Assembly: GCA_030063045.1 (NCBI GenBank)
Contig: JAQSEB010000050.1
Coordinates: 1,612,001 to 1,676,000, forward strand
Reading direction: 5' to 3'
Length of the DNA: 64,000 nucleotides
Source of the DNA: Pratylenchus scribneri
Taxonomy: Eukaryota > Nematoda > Chromadorea > Rhabditida > Pratylenchidae
Positions 25,193 to 37,399 of this stretch are shown piece after piece. The notes under the pieces were generated by a model that saw nothing but the letters and a program-made list of their open reading frames with translations, ran no database searches and had not been told where the DNA came from. Both the position numbers and the translations under genes were made by a program. Every line of letters begins with the position of its first letter. Positions within the stretch are counted from its first letter, which is position 1.

Positions 25193-28100
25193 TTAAACCC
25201 AGTTTCGAATCACCTGGGCAGTGCCAAAATATTCGCTAGATTCCCTGTCGCCATTCACTGCCGCTGTCCCATTTCCATTTGGCCTTCCCATTTGTTGAAC
25301 ATAATTTCCGAACATTCCTCCTCCATTGTTGGTTGGTTGTCCGCTGCCACTTTCTTGACTTCTTGGCGAGCAAATGTCACCGCCGGCACCACCGCCAATT
25401 GCTGATGCCCTTTGCTTGTGTCCAGCGCCATTGTTAATTCGGCCAGCCGCACTGCCTTCCGGTGAAATATTCCAATAGGAGCCGTAGAGGGAATATCGGC
25501 CAGGCCCAGCCCAAAGTGGATTCTGTGGGAAAAAAATTAAAATGAATGTGCAAATTTGGTGCCCTAACCGGATTATAGGCCAATTCGGCACTCAGTCTTT
25601 GGGCCGCCTTCTCCAAATGTTCCTCATAGCTCGCCTCGGGAGAGCTTCCACCAAAGCCATTTGGCCCCTTGAAATTACGCATTGTGTATACCGGACGAAT
25701 TTGATAGGCCGGCCCATAAAGGGTTCGAAGACGTTCTTGGGTTTGCCTTAACAATATTAATTAATTGGGGAGCCAAATGGAAATGGAATTGAGCAGCCCA
25801 ACTTGACGCCGAGTCAACTTGGTACCGTTAAAAATAATTCATCAAGGATTAAATTAATTTCGATAATTTTAGTATCAAATTAAAGAGCAAACTTTTGGCT
25901 ATCAAATGATATTAATTTTATTTAAATTGGTTCAGAATTGATGAAGTTGTGGCCAAATCAGAACAGGCGGAATTATTAAAATCAGAACAGGCGGAATTAT
26001 TAAAATCAGAACAGGCGGAATTATTAAAATCAGAACAGGCGGAATTATTAAAATCAGAACAGGCGGAATTATAAAAATCAGAACAGGCGGAATTATTAAA
26101 ATCAGAACAGGCGGAATTATTAAAATCAGAACAGGCGGAATTATTAAAATCAGAACAGGCGGAATTATTAAAATCAGAACAGGCGGAATTATTAAAATCA
26201 GAACAGGCGGAATTATAAAAATCAGAACAGGCGGAATTATTAAAATCAGAACAGGCGGAATTATTAAAATCAGAACAGGCGGAATTATTAAAATCAGAAC
26301 AGGCGGAATTATTAAAATCAGAACAGGCGGAATTATAAAAATCAGAACAGGCGGAATTATTAAAATCAGAACAGGCGGAATTATTAAAATCAGAACAGGC
26401 GGAATTATTAAAATCAGAACAGGCGGAATTATTAAAATCAGAACAGGCGGAATTATTAAAATCAGAACAGGCGGAATTATTAAAATTAGAACAGGCGGAA
26501 TTATTAAAATCAGAACAGGCGGAATTATTAAAATCAGAACAGGCGGAATTATTAAAATCAGAACAGGCGGAATTATTAAAATCAGAACAGGCGGAATTAT
26601 AAAAATCAGAACAGGCGGAATTATTAAAATCAGAACAGGCGGAATTATTAAAATCAGAACAGGCGGATTATAAATCAGAACAGGCGGAATTATTATAAAT
26701 CAGAACAGGCAGAATTATTATAAATCAGAACAGGCGGAATTATTAAAATTAGAACAGGCGGAATTATTAAAATCAGAACAGGCGGAATTATTAAAATCAG
26801 AACAGGCGGAATTATTAAAATCAGAACAGGCGGAATTATTAAAATCAGAACAGGCGGAATTATTAAAATCAGAACAGGCGGAATTATTAAAATTAGAGAT
26901 CAATTCAGAATCAATTTAGATAAAATTAATATTTTTGATCAGCCAAAAGTTCGCTCTTAAATTTGATACTAAAATCATTAAAATTGGTACAGTCCTTGGA
27001 GAGTTTATACTGCGCCAAGCTGTCCCCAGATGTTAGGCTACTCCAATTGTTTGAAAATATTGCCTTCGCCTACAACAAAGGAAAACGGCAACAATCACCA
27101 AAACGACAAGCCAAACCAGGACAATGGCAATTGGGACGACAATGGACAATTCTGCTGGGGTTTGAATGGAAAGAATGAATTAATATGGAGGAGAGTGGCT
27201 GACTATTTCCAGCCTGTCCGGAGGCTCCATCCAAAAGGGTGCCTTGCTGTTCCCAATCCATTAACAGTGGATCATCCCCATCCGCATTCTCTGGCTTCAT
27301 TTTTGGCACATCCGTTGTGGATTTCTCAAGCAATGTCTTTTTGGTGGTGAATATGGCCTTCTAAATTGTGGGAAAAATGCAACTCAAAACCCTTTAGTAG
27401 TGAGGTTCAATCTCTCGTTTCTGTATCTGAGTTATTCTTTTGACCATATCTCGATGAAGAAATGACCAATTTTAGAAGGCATTAAACCAATGGAAAGCTC
27501 AAAGTGTCCTCTACAAAATGGCCTTAGAAAATTTTATTAAATCCACGTCTAAAAAATGTCAAATGTCTTTGAGTGGTAATTAACCCAAATCTTTTTGAGG
27601 AAAGCTGCTTATTTCACAAATTGTCATAAATTTAAATTTAAAGATATTATTTAAGCTACATTTTAGAAGGCTTTCAGCAGTGCTTTCGAATGGCATATCG
27701 CTTCCCGAATTGGCCATTGCTTCGTTGAACTATAGCCCAAAAGAATGGAGTACTTTTCTCTTTTGAAAAATGAAAGGTCCCCCTATGGTTTGTCATATTT
27801 GGGGTTAGGGTTTGTCAGGGTTAGGTTAAGCATAGCATTGGTTAAGAATTATATTCGGGTATCCTAAACCCTAATAACCTAATGGGGGACCTTTCACTTT
27901 TTAAAAAAGAGGATAATACAAACGAGAGAAAGGTACCAAAAATGGCCCAGATTCTGAAATGTCGCAATCGGTAATAAAACTATTTTGATTTTACCGATTT
28001 TGTGGAGTTGAACACGAAGAATGGCTGCTGTGGATTTATGGAGATGGTGGTGGTCTCCTCCACCTCTATTGTTGATGTCATAGTTTGTTCCGTAACGATA

Positions 28101-31100
28101 GCTTCAGAATCATCGATGGTTGTGCCGGATGGCATTTGGCCTCCTGCATTCCCGCCTCCTGGCCGAATTGGTCGCATTGGTTCATCTTCGCCATTTTCAT
28201 TTCCATCCTCTTCCGAAGGCCTTATTTCTGCCTCCTTTGTTGTGGACGGTGGAATTGTTTGCGTTGAAATGGGCAAATTGGATGAGGTGGTCGGCAATTC
28301 AGGCAGCTGTTGGTCAATTTGAATTTGTGGCCTTTGTGGTTGCCTTTGTTGGGTGCTGGATTCCACGGAATTCTGTAATAATTTTTTAAATAATAAATTT
28401 TGTCCAATTTATTGTGGGAAGAGGACTATTTCGATACTTGAAACAATTTTTGGCCATATCTCAAGAAGGAAGTAATCAATTCAGGAAGGCAATATAATAC
28501 CCTTGGAAAGCCCTTAATGTCCTCTAAAAAGTGGCCTAATAAAATTTGAAAATTTAAAATAATTTGTGAAATAATTGACTTTTCCTCCAAAAATACGAGT
28601 TAATTATACAAAAACGCATGAAGCTTTTTTATATTGAATTTTATAAAATTTAAAAAGGCCACTTTTTAGAGGACATTTTGGGCTTTCAAATGTTATATTG
28701 CCTTCCAAAATTGATTAATGCCTCGCTGAGATATAGGCCAAAAACTAATGCAAGTTTTCATCGACAGTACTCTTCTCAATGCTCCCTCTTTTTGGAAAAG
28801 GAAGGGAACATAAATTTTCCATGCCCTAGAGGAAAATCAAAGGAACACATTTTTCCCTCTTTCAGATATAAATGAAAAGAAGAAGAGGGAATACGGTATC
28901 GCATTTGATTGAAATCGAGGGAAAACACAAAATACAAATCTTCTTTTTTCTTGTTAAAATCAAGGAATCTACAGATTAACCTACATTAGTTTTTGGCTCA
29001 TATCTCAACGAGGCAATAATCAATTTTGGAAGGCGATATACCATTTTAAAGCCCAAAATGTACTCTACAAAGTTGCAAGTGTAAATTTTATAAAATCCAA
29101 ATTTTTAACAAAAAAAAAGATACATTTCTTTGATTGTAATAAACCTATTCTAGGAAAACTCACTTTTTATACAAAATGTTTTATAATTTAAAAAAATAGT
29201 TGAGCAACTTTTTAGAAGAGATTTAGGGCTTTCGAACGGCATAACGCAATTATAAATTTTGTGATTCCTTGTTGAGCTATGTCCAAACGAAATCCTATTC
29301 CCTTCTTAAAAAATACAATTCTCGTCGATGGAGCCACCGTTGGTTGGGACGGATCAACACGAGGAGGCAATGGTTTAACCAATTCAGGCACAATCAGCGA
29401 AGGGATAATTTCACGGATATCACTGTCCTCCTCCTCCGCTGCCTTTGTGGTTGCCCGGCTCACTGTGCCATCATCGAATGCGTCCGGTGGCATTTCTTCG
29501 AATTCTCGGCTATGGATTTGAACAATTGCCGGCTTTTTGCCGCCCACTGCTGGTTTTTGTCCCCCATTTTGTCCTTGTCCACCTCCAACCGGGACCCAAC
29601 CATTTTGTTCCACCCGTGGAAATTGTGGCAGGGAAGGTCGAATGTTTTGAGGGACAATTTGTTGTTGTTCCTCTTCGCCTTCTTCTTCGCCTTCGAAGCC
29701 AAATGATTGTTGGGGTGTTATGGCAATTGATGGGGAAATGGGAACATCGGCGGTGGTGGTTGGTGCCAAAGTTGTTTGAGGCGAAGAATGTTCCGTTGAA
29801 GGAGGCGGCGAACGATTTGGTTGGACAATGGCTGGCTGTGAATTGCGGGCATCGCAATAGGGCGGCTGCAAATCTGGTTGGATGCAAGCGGATGGGGCAG
29901 AACCATCAATTCGATAGAGCCAAACTCCTTGGGAACTGAAAATAGTGTGATTAATTAGAAGGGAATAAGCCCAACAATTCCTGTTGATAGGCCCCAACTT
30001 GTCGCCATTTATAATAACTCATCAAGGACTGAACAAATTTTGATGATTTTAGTATCAAATTAAAGAGCAGACTTTTGGCTATCCAAAAATATTAGTTTTA
30101 TTTAAATTGGTTCAGAATTGATCGAATTATGTCCAAAAAAACTTTAAAAATGGCCTTTACTTTGGATTAACAAAATTGGCAGCGGTTTCTTGGGCATAAC
30201 TTCGTCAATTTCGAACAATTTTAAATAAAATTAATATCATTCGATAGCCAAAAGTCTGCTCTTTAATTTTATATTAAAATCGTCAAGTTGGCCTGCTCAG
30301 GAAAATTCCCCTTTATCAAATTTGTGTTACGGACCGAACATTGCTCAGTTTGCTGAGTTACTCAATTCCCTCCGTTCCGGAGCCAGGCAACAAAATGGAA
30401 TTGGCCTTATCCGGAGCCATAATGCCCGCTTCCGCATCCTCGCTCCATTGGATGTCACGGTACAGGAATTGTACAAAAGTCATTGGCGAATCTCCTCGTT
30501 TTAGCCGATCCCTTCCCCCAATTAAAATTGTTTGGAATGTATTCAATGGCATTTGAGTCGGAGATTGTTGGCGATGTCCGAGGCTAACATTCACATAGGT
30601 GACCAAAAGGGCGTGATTGGCAGTGAATTGTTGTTCGCCACCATTGCCTAATTGATCATTGATAAGCTGCGAGGCTTTTGCCAAAATCCGGGGATCCGTC
30701 GTTTCCTCCACATAGATTTGGCCTTGTTGTGCCAAATCTATTGGGGCATAGAATGGAGCCACCTGAAATAACAAAATTCAATATTTATATTTTCATCCTT
30801 TTCCTCTTAATTTATTCTTTTATTCCACCTATTTGCCCCAAAATAATTCCGCCTATTTGCCCCAAAATAATTCCGCCTATTTGCCCCAAAATAATTCCGC
30901 CTATTTGCCCCAAAATAATTCCGCCTATTTGCCCCAAAATAATTCCGCCTATTTGCCCCAAAATAATTCCACCTATTTGCCCCAAAATTCCGCCTATTTG
31001 ACCCAAAATTCCGCCTATTTGCCCCAAAATAATTCCGCCTATTTGCCCCAAAATAATTCCGCCTATTTTTTATCAATAAGAGTACTTTCATTTTTCATCT

Positions 31101-34100
31101 CATAAAATAGAAAAATAGAATTCTATTCCCTTCTTAAATATGGCACTTAAATGTTCTTTAAAGAATTATTATGCTTTGACTCTAAATTGGCCCATGTCAA
31201 GTCTATATTGTGACTGACCCCTTGCACGTCCATCCCATCCAATGCATGTTTTTCGCCACTTTTCATTGGCACATTTTTAGCGCCTTTCACCAAAATAAGT
31301 CCATTGCTGGTCAGCCAAAGGCTATCCCGCATTCGGCCAAATATTCTCAGAGGATGCTTCAGCTGCCATTCCACGCGTCCGTGTCGATCATTTGGAAGGC
31401 GATGGGATTGTTCGAATGGATAGAGGAATGAGGCAACACATTCCGAAATGCCTTCACAAATAAATATAAATATTTAATTAAATTATGAGGGGAGAAATTG
31501 ACCATCGCCTTGGAATCCATCCAAGCATTGGCAAAAGAATCGGCCCGGCGTGTTTGTGCATTGTGCCTTTTGATGGCAAGTATTTGGACGGGCACATTCA
31601 TCAATGTCTTCAAATGGAATAGATTAAGTTTCGTTCACATTTATACAATTTTTCATTTGCCAAAAAATATTATATGTTAATATCCAAACGATTATGAATG
31701 CATATAATTTAGCAATTTTAAATTACCATAAAGTTATAGACAAGAGAAATAAAAATGGCCACTGAATTTTGCTTTATTTTTCCCCTTAATCAAAATTATC
31801 TAATCAAATTATTTAAATAGTGTCATTATTTTGTAAAATCCCAAGGCAAACGCAACCAACATCCTCAATTAAGTAAAAGTTAGGCTTAAGTTTAAGCTGG
31901 AGCTCATGGAGGATGATGGGTCTTAAGCCAAAGTTTAAGGTTAAGTTTAAAGCTTTGATTTTTCTCCCTTGGGATTTTAGATATTGGAATTTTTGTGTGA
32001 ATTCTTATTTTTCTAATCTTAATTATTGCTAATAAAATATTAAATTGATCCCATCAATTGTCAACTGACCATTGCATCCCGCATATGGATCGCCCTCAAA
32101 ACCGGACAAACATTCGCATCGATGCTGTGGCTCACCGCATCTGTTCATTTCGGTTTGGGGCATCGCATTTTGGCCACATTGCCGTTGTCCATTCGCCGCA
32201 CATTGGGCGCCAACTTCCCCTGTAAACATTGATGCTTGAATTAATTCAAATTGAGAAAGGTTTTGAGAGGACTTTGTTGGCAATTTTGGCCGGTCCAACA
32301 TTTTGCGCATCCTCCCTGTTTGCATTCGCCTGTTGCCTCATGGCAGCCGACCTTCTCATCGGCACAATGGCAACAACGAACACAGTCCGGGCCCCATTCC
32401 CCAGGGGAACATGCTGAAATGTGTCAAACAAATATAATGGAATATTTTGGCAATTTATGGCAAGGGACATTTCCGTACTGCTGATTATTTCAGTCAGTAA
32501 GTACTTTTAAGTATCGAGTATCGACATTTCAAAAACTGGGCCATTCTTTTTGTCATAGCTCAGTGAGGGTATAGCCAATTTATGGAGGAAATATACCATT
32601 CGAAAGTCCAAAGTATCCTCTAAAAAGTTACTATAAAATTGTTGTGAATTTTACCTATTTAATTTAGTTAATTGTCTATGAATATAACAAACCCAAATTT
32701 ATTGAGGAAAAGCCGCTTTTCTACAATTTTTTTTAATTTTTCAAAAAATTAGTTAAGCCACTTTTTAGAGGACTTTTAGGGCTTTCAAATGGCATATCGC
32801 CTTCCTAAATTGGTTACTTCCTTGTTGAGTTATGGCCAAAAGAAAAGTTCAGGAATCGCCCTGTTTCATGCCCACCTTCATCGCAAGTATCCCCTTTGAT
32901 GCCTGCTTTGCATCGTTGAATCCGATCTGCGCCCAAAACGAACATCCATTCGCCGGGAATACCTTCAATACATAAAATGAGATAATTCCACCCAAATCCA
33001 TCACAAACCTGTGTTCCCATAATCCTCCAAATACATAATATTCCCTGTGCCGGAAGTGGGCAGTGCAAAGAAATTGACGCCATCGCCGGCATTGAAGCCA
33101 GCCTCTGCCCCCTGGGTCCAACCAATGTTACTGTAGATGAAATTGGCGAATGTCCCATTGCTGGTGATGAACAGGGCCACTTGGAAAGTGTTCGTATTCT
33201 ACAAAGAGAAAAGGGGAGTAATGGAAGGGAATGGAGAATTTGATGGATATGCTCCGAAATTGTCGCCATTTATAAAATTATTCACAGAACTAATTTTGAT
33301 GATTTTAGTAGCAAATTAAAGAGCAGAATTTTGGATATCAAATTTTATTAATTTTATTTGAATTGATTCAGAATTGATGGAGTTGTATCTGAAAAACCAT
33401 TAAAATGACCTTTACGATTGATTAGCGAAATATTCCGTTGTTTTTTGGCCATAATTCCATCAATTCTGAACCAATTTAAATAAAATTAATATCATTTAAT
33501 AGCCAAAAGTGTGCTTATTAATTTGATACTAAAATCTTCATAATTAATTCAGTTCTTGATGAATTATTATAAACGGCGTCAAGTTTGGGTTGTTAATTAA
33601 TGGATGATTTGATTGCCTCATCCGGAAGTGGATCCGTCCCAACGGGTTGCATTTTCTCGAATGTGGCCAACACTGCGGAATGCACTTTCACTTCCGAATC
33701 ATATTGGTAACGGATTTCACTTTGGCCTCTTTCCAGAACACGGCCACCTCAAATGGGAAAGAAATGAATTTCGAGGAAGTTGGTCAATTCTTTTGGCCAT
33801 ATCTCAACCAGGGAGTAACCAATTTTGGAAGGCGATAGACCATTTGAAAGCCCTGAATGTCTTCTAAAAAGCGTCCTTACTAATTTTTGAAAATATAATA
33901 GAAAATTGAAAAAATAAGCGGCTTTCCTTCCACCAAAAACGGGTTTTTTTATACACTCAAAGACATGTAACTCTTTTTAGAGTTTAAATTTATAAAATCT
34001 AAAAAAGCATCTTTGTAAAGGAAAGCTTGGCCTTTTTCAAATGGTAAATTAGCTTCCAAGATTGGTCATTAACTGGCTGAATTATAGACAAAAAATGGCC

Positions 34101-35407
34101 CTAGGTACTGAAAAATCCCCTATTGTTCATTACAAGATAACAATTAATTTCCCCATTAAAAATTTAGACTTTTTAAAGCTGAATTTTCATAAAATTTTAA
34201 AAGCCACTTTGTAAAGAGTAGTTTGGTCTTTCAAATGATACATCGCCTTCCAAGATTGGTTACTGCCTTGTAGAGCTATGGCTAAAAGAATGGCCCGAGG
34301 TATAGAAAAATCCCTAAAAAGTTCTTTCCCTTCCGAAAAATTAATTAATTTCTCCATTAAAATTTCGATTTCTTAAAATTTTATAATGCCACTTGGTGGA
34401 GGATATTTTGGGCTTTAAAATGGCATATCGCCTTCTTAAATTGATTACTTCCTCGTAGAGCTATAGATAAAATGAGCTAGGTATGAATTGGCTTTATTGT
34501 GAAATGTCCCCTAATATTTATTCCCAGCTACCTAAATAATTTCACCCAATTAAAAAAAACTCACTGGTCACTTCTCGGTAGTAAATTTTGCCCCCATTCC
34601 GGAGGTCATTCCTATTCCAAAATGGGGCAATCAATTTGGTGGCACTTGGCAAAATATTGGCCCGATATTGGCGGCCAGTTTGCTCAAAGCCCAATCCACC
34701 ATTGCTGAACACCCAAATGGCCGAATGTTGTTGGCCAAAAAAGTGGACTGGCTTGGAGAGGGACAGCTTTTTGGCTGAATCCAATCCACCACTGCTGGAC
34801 AGTTCCTTATCGCCTGCCGTCGGGCCAAAATCAAAGAGGCGTGAGGAGAAGAGCGGCGCCGTAACTTGGATTGTCTCCTCTTTTGGTGAACCGCCACCGA
34901 CCAATTGTCGTCTGTTACGGCCAAAAACTTCTGCTGCCTTTGATTCCTGTAATTTACAATTGAGGATGGAATGATTTAGTGTTGTATGTGTTAAAGCTGC
35001 TTGATTAATTTATATACCGTATTTTCTTTATTAGATCCCGATTCTACCTACTAATTTTCAGAGACCCTTCTTGAGGAGATTTTTATTATTTTCATTGTAA
35101 AAATCTCTAAAAAGAGTGCTCTTATTAGAAGGTGGGGGGGGGGGCTATTATTAGAGGGGTTAGTATTATAGAGAAGGGGGTTTCTACTGGGCTGGGGGAA
35201 TTCTTTTGATATCATTTTTGGCTAATTTTATGGCTCCATGCCCCATTTTCTCTTCACCAAACGTACAGCTGATTCTTCTGCTTCCGCCTCAATCCTTACA
35301 ATTAGGCGAGCCCAAATTCGTTCGGGATCGACCCGCATTGAATGGGCTATATGGAGGGAGACGGCCAACATGGCCAAAGCCACCCTGAGGGCCCAAAAAA
35401 TGGACAT
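25193..35407 (-). CDS. dex-1: DEX-1-like transmembrane protein, two NIDO modules plus EGF
   Basis: Apical extracellular-matrix receptor-like protein; DEX-1 in C. elegans anchors dendrite tips and shapes epithelia. Exons: 35300-35407 (signal peptide [17 protein letters not shown]), 34565-34946, 33644-33747, 33009-33198, about 32866-32962, 32273-32413, 32070-32219, 31503-31607, 31219-31451, 30362-30762, 29317-29935, 27995-28372, 27204-27360, 27042-27154, then about 25560-25746 and 25193-25510. The first NIDO spans exons 2-5 ([42 protein letters not shown]). EGF-type exons follow ([31 protein letters not shown]). A second NIDO spans exons 9-11 ([36 protein letters not shown]). Then come a Pro/Thr/Glu-rich linker, a transmembrane helix ([17 protein letters not shown]) and a basic cytoplasmic tail. 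A 49-nt intron at 27155-27203 restores the transmembrane frame. The junction between the transmembrane and tail exons is not phase-resolved, so a small exon may be missing. The last exon could also be spliced further. Confidence 0.82.
25800..27020. mobile_element. FB-A element split by a minisatellite (dex-1 intron)
   Basis: The left arm at 25800-25955 (ATCAAATTAAAGAGCAAACT to TTGGTTCAGAATTGATGAAG, TTGTGGCC) and the right arm at 26898-27015 (TCAGAATCAATTTAGATAAA, CAGCCAAAAGTTCGCTCT) are the two halves of one foldback element. They are separated by array 3, which occupies the position of the hairpin loop. Confidence 0.8.
25956..26897. repeat. 24-bp minisatellite array 3 (inside FB-A, dex-1 intron)
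   Basis: About 39 copies of AATCAGAACAGGCGGAATTA plus TTAA (24 bp). It is very homogeneous: a recurrent variant has ATAAAAATC in place of ATTAAAATC, spaced at intervals of about 120 bp, which suggests five-unit higher-order duplication. It shares only the AGGCGGAATTA core with the other arrays. Confidence 0.97.
27430..27750. mobile_element. Foldback element FB-B (dex-1 intron)
   Basis: The left arm (GACCATATCTCGATGAAGAA, AAAGCTCAAAGTGTCCTCTA) and right arm (AATGGCATATCGCTTCCCGA, GCTTCGTTGAACTATAGCCC) form an inverted repeat within the intron between the exons at 27995 and 27360. Confidence 0.75.
28430..29290. mobile_element. Composite foldback B-E-B element (dex-1 intron)
   Basis: FB-B (28430-28750), then module E in the opposite orientation (about 28755-28975, with GAGGGAATACGGTATCGCAT and TTGATTGAAATCGAGGGAAA), then FB-B (about 28985-29290). 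It lies entirely between dex-1 exons. Confidence 0.72.
29985..30296. mobile_element. Foldback element FB-A (dex-1 intron)
   Basis: The left arm starts CAACTTGTCGCCATTTATAA and runs TAACTCATCAAGGACTGAAC. A central loop GGATTAACAAAATTGGCAGC is followed by the inverse arm GATAGCCAAAAGTCTGCTCT. The right end is slightly truncated, after ATCGTCAAGTTGG. Confidence 0.85.
30822..31070. repeat. 24-bp minisatellite array 4 (dex-1 intron)
   Basis: About ten copies of the CCCCAAAATAATTCCGCCTA-type unit. Two neighbouring units are shortened to CAAAATTCCGCC. It lies between the dex-1 exons at 31219 and 30762. Confidence 0.96.
32530..32845. mobile_element. Foldback element FB-B (dex-1 intron)
   Basis: Left arm TCATAGCTCAGTGAGGGTAT; right arm GCTTTCAAATGGCATATCGC, CTTCCTAAATTGGTTACTTC. 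It ends only about 20 bp from the adjoining dex-1 exon at 32866. Confidence 0.75.
33250..33592. mobile_element. Foldback element FB-A (dex-1 intron)
   Basis: Full-length copy: the left arm starts GAAATTGTCGCCATTTATAA, and the right arm ends TTGATGAATTATTATAAACG then GCGTCAAGTTTGG. The arms are highly complementary around the loop CGATTGATTAGCGAAATATT. Confidence 0.85.
33785..34480. mobile_element. FB-B element plus tandem right-arm fragments (dex-1 intron)
   Basis: A complete FB-B (about 33785-34105) is followed by two more right-arm-like blocks (about 34170-34290 and 34350-34475) that repeat TTTCAAATGATACATCGCCT and AAATGGCATATCGCCTTCTT. This suggests serial partial duplication of one arm. 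Confidence 0.65.
35015..35205. mobile_element. Family C element (dex-1 intron 1)
   Basis: Starts ATACCGTATTTTCTTTATTA and contains TTTTCAGAGACCCTTCTTGA and GGGGGGGGGGCTATTATTAG. The right end is not clear. Confidence 0.6.
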
Positions 35408-35544
35408 GGAGCAAATTAGGTGTAGGGAATTAAGAAGGAAATTTGGTATTAATTTAAGCTCCTGAAAAAGTAAAAATAGATTTAAGATTCGGTGGTGGCT
35501 GCAGAAATGGAGGACGATTCAGAATGGTGTTTGAGTAAATGGCC

Positions 35545-35845
35545 GGTTCTTTTGGCCATATCTCACCAAGGAAGCAACCAATTTAGGAAGGCGATATGCC
35601 ATTTGAAAGCTCTAAAAATCCTCTAAAAAGTGGCCTACTAATTTTTTGAAATTTTAAAAGTTTGTAGAAAAAATGGCTTTTCCTCAAAAAAATCGGGTTT
35701 ATTATACATAAAGAAATGAAGCTTTTTTAAAAGTTGAATTTCACAAAATTAAAAAAAGGCAAAATTAAGATGGCATTTAGGGTTTTCACCTGGCATATCG
35801 CCTTCCTAAATTGGCTATTCCCTCTTCGAGCTATGGCCAAAAAAT
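35545..35845. mobile_element. Foldback element FB-B (upstream of dex-1)
   Basis: Left arm TTTTGGCCATATCTCACCAA, AATTTAGGAAGGCGATATGC; right arm TGGCATATCGCCTTCCTAAA, GAGCTATGGCCAAAAAATAG. The element starts about 140 bp upstream of the dex-1 ATG. Confidence 0.75.
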
Positions 35846-36369
35846 AGCCTAGGTATTGAAATGACGGCATTGAATTGTCCCCTTAAGGAAGGGTGGCGGA
35901 TATTATTTTTGATGTGCTTTGATCGATCCGATTATTTTCGATCCAGACAAGAAGGATTATATTTGGGGGTCTTCTCCCCTTTCTTCCTCCCCTTCTTTTG
36001 TTGCTAATTGCCTTTATAGGGGAGAGGAGGGAAAAGCCTGCTAACTTATTTCACGCTGTGAGCCATTCTCAAAAAGGAAGGGAAGGAGAAAGGATGCGCA
36101 AGGATTCGGTTGAATGGAAGGGGGAGGCGAGGAAGAAGAAGCAAAAGGCTAATTGAGGGTTGGGCACATGAAAGGCTCTGCTTTTGTGGCCCATCATCAA
36201 TTGAGGCCATGAGGCGGTAAAAACAATGTACAATATTTGGGAAAGAGAATTTTGTAATGTGCGTGAATATATTGGGTGGACAAAAGGGAGGAGGACCACC
36301 CGGAAGGAATATTGGGCATTTGGGAATTGGAGGCAGAAGAAAGAGCGGCTATTCTTTTGTTTATAATTC

Positions 36370-36830
36370 ATTAAGGTAAGGCCAATTTTGGAAGCTGATA
36401 TACCATTTGAAAGCCAAAAGTTTCCTTTACAAAGTGGCCTAAAGTCCAGAATGTCCTTTAAAAAGTGGCTTACTAGTATTTAAATTTTATGAATTCCAAC
36501 TTTTAAAGATGAAGCAATGAAATAATGGACATTCTTTTGGCCATTGCTCAACAAGGTAATTGCCAATTCAAGAAGGCAATATACCATTTGAAAGCCCTAA
36601 AAGTGGTTCAAAAAGTGGCTATAAAATTATCATGAATTTCACCTTTTTAATTTAGTTATCTGTCTTTGAGTGTAATAAACTAGAAATTTCTAGAGGAAAG
36701 CTGCTTATTTTAAAAATCTTTTTAAATTTTCTAAAATTATTTAGCCACTTTTTAGAGCGCATATAAGGCTTTCAAAAGGCATATCGCCTTCCAAAATTGG
36801 TTACTTCCTTTTTGAGAAATGGCCAAAAGA
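36370..36830. mobile_element. Foldback element FB-B with duplicated left end
   Basis: A partial left arm (36375-36500) precedes a complete copy (about 36530-36830: TTTGGCCATTGCTCAACAAG to AAGGCATATCGCCTTCCAAA). Confidence 0.65.
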
Positions 36831-37399
36831 ATGGCCAAGGTACTTAATGTCCTGTTTCGTAGGCAAAAAGATGGTCCAAAATGAAGGAGATGGAGGGAAG
36901 GGACAAGGGAGGCTGGTGAAATGGCAAATTGAGCGTCAAAAATGAGCGGATCCAATTGGAAGATTGGTTCGGTTGGTTGGGATTGTGGGAGGAATGCAAA
37001 TGTGCGCATATTTTGGTATATTTGATGTTGCTTTCGATAGTGGAATTGGAAAAGAGGATTTGAGGGGGGAATAAACGGGCAAATTAATTCATTCATTCCA
37101 GGCAAATTGAATTGGGGGAAAAGAGGGTCGAGTGGATCCGAGAGATGGAAAGAGGGGGAATGAATTGCCCCGGAGGGGAGAAGAAGAAGCCGAAAAGAGG
37201 CGCACAAGATTGTGTGGAATTGGTGGAAATCCCCTTGACCAATTCGCCACCCTTTCAAAGTGCCCTCCCCTCCTTCATTATTCCCCCATATTGATCCAAA
37301 TTTGGTGGTGGGATGATGAACTGATGGACGGATTTACATTGGAGGGGAATGGATGTGTTGACGGGGGAAAACGCGCGAGAGCGTGCAGTTTTGCGGGAG

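Noticed and set aside
25956..26897. CRISPR array
   Set aside because: Units are contiguous 24-bp tandem repeats with no unique spacers, in a eukaryotic intron with splice-linked exons on both sides.
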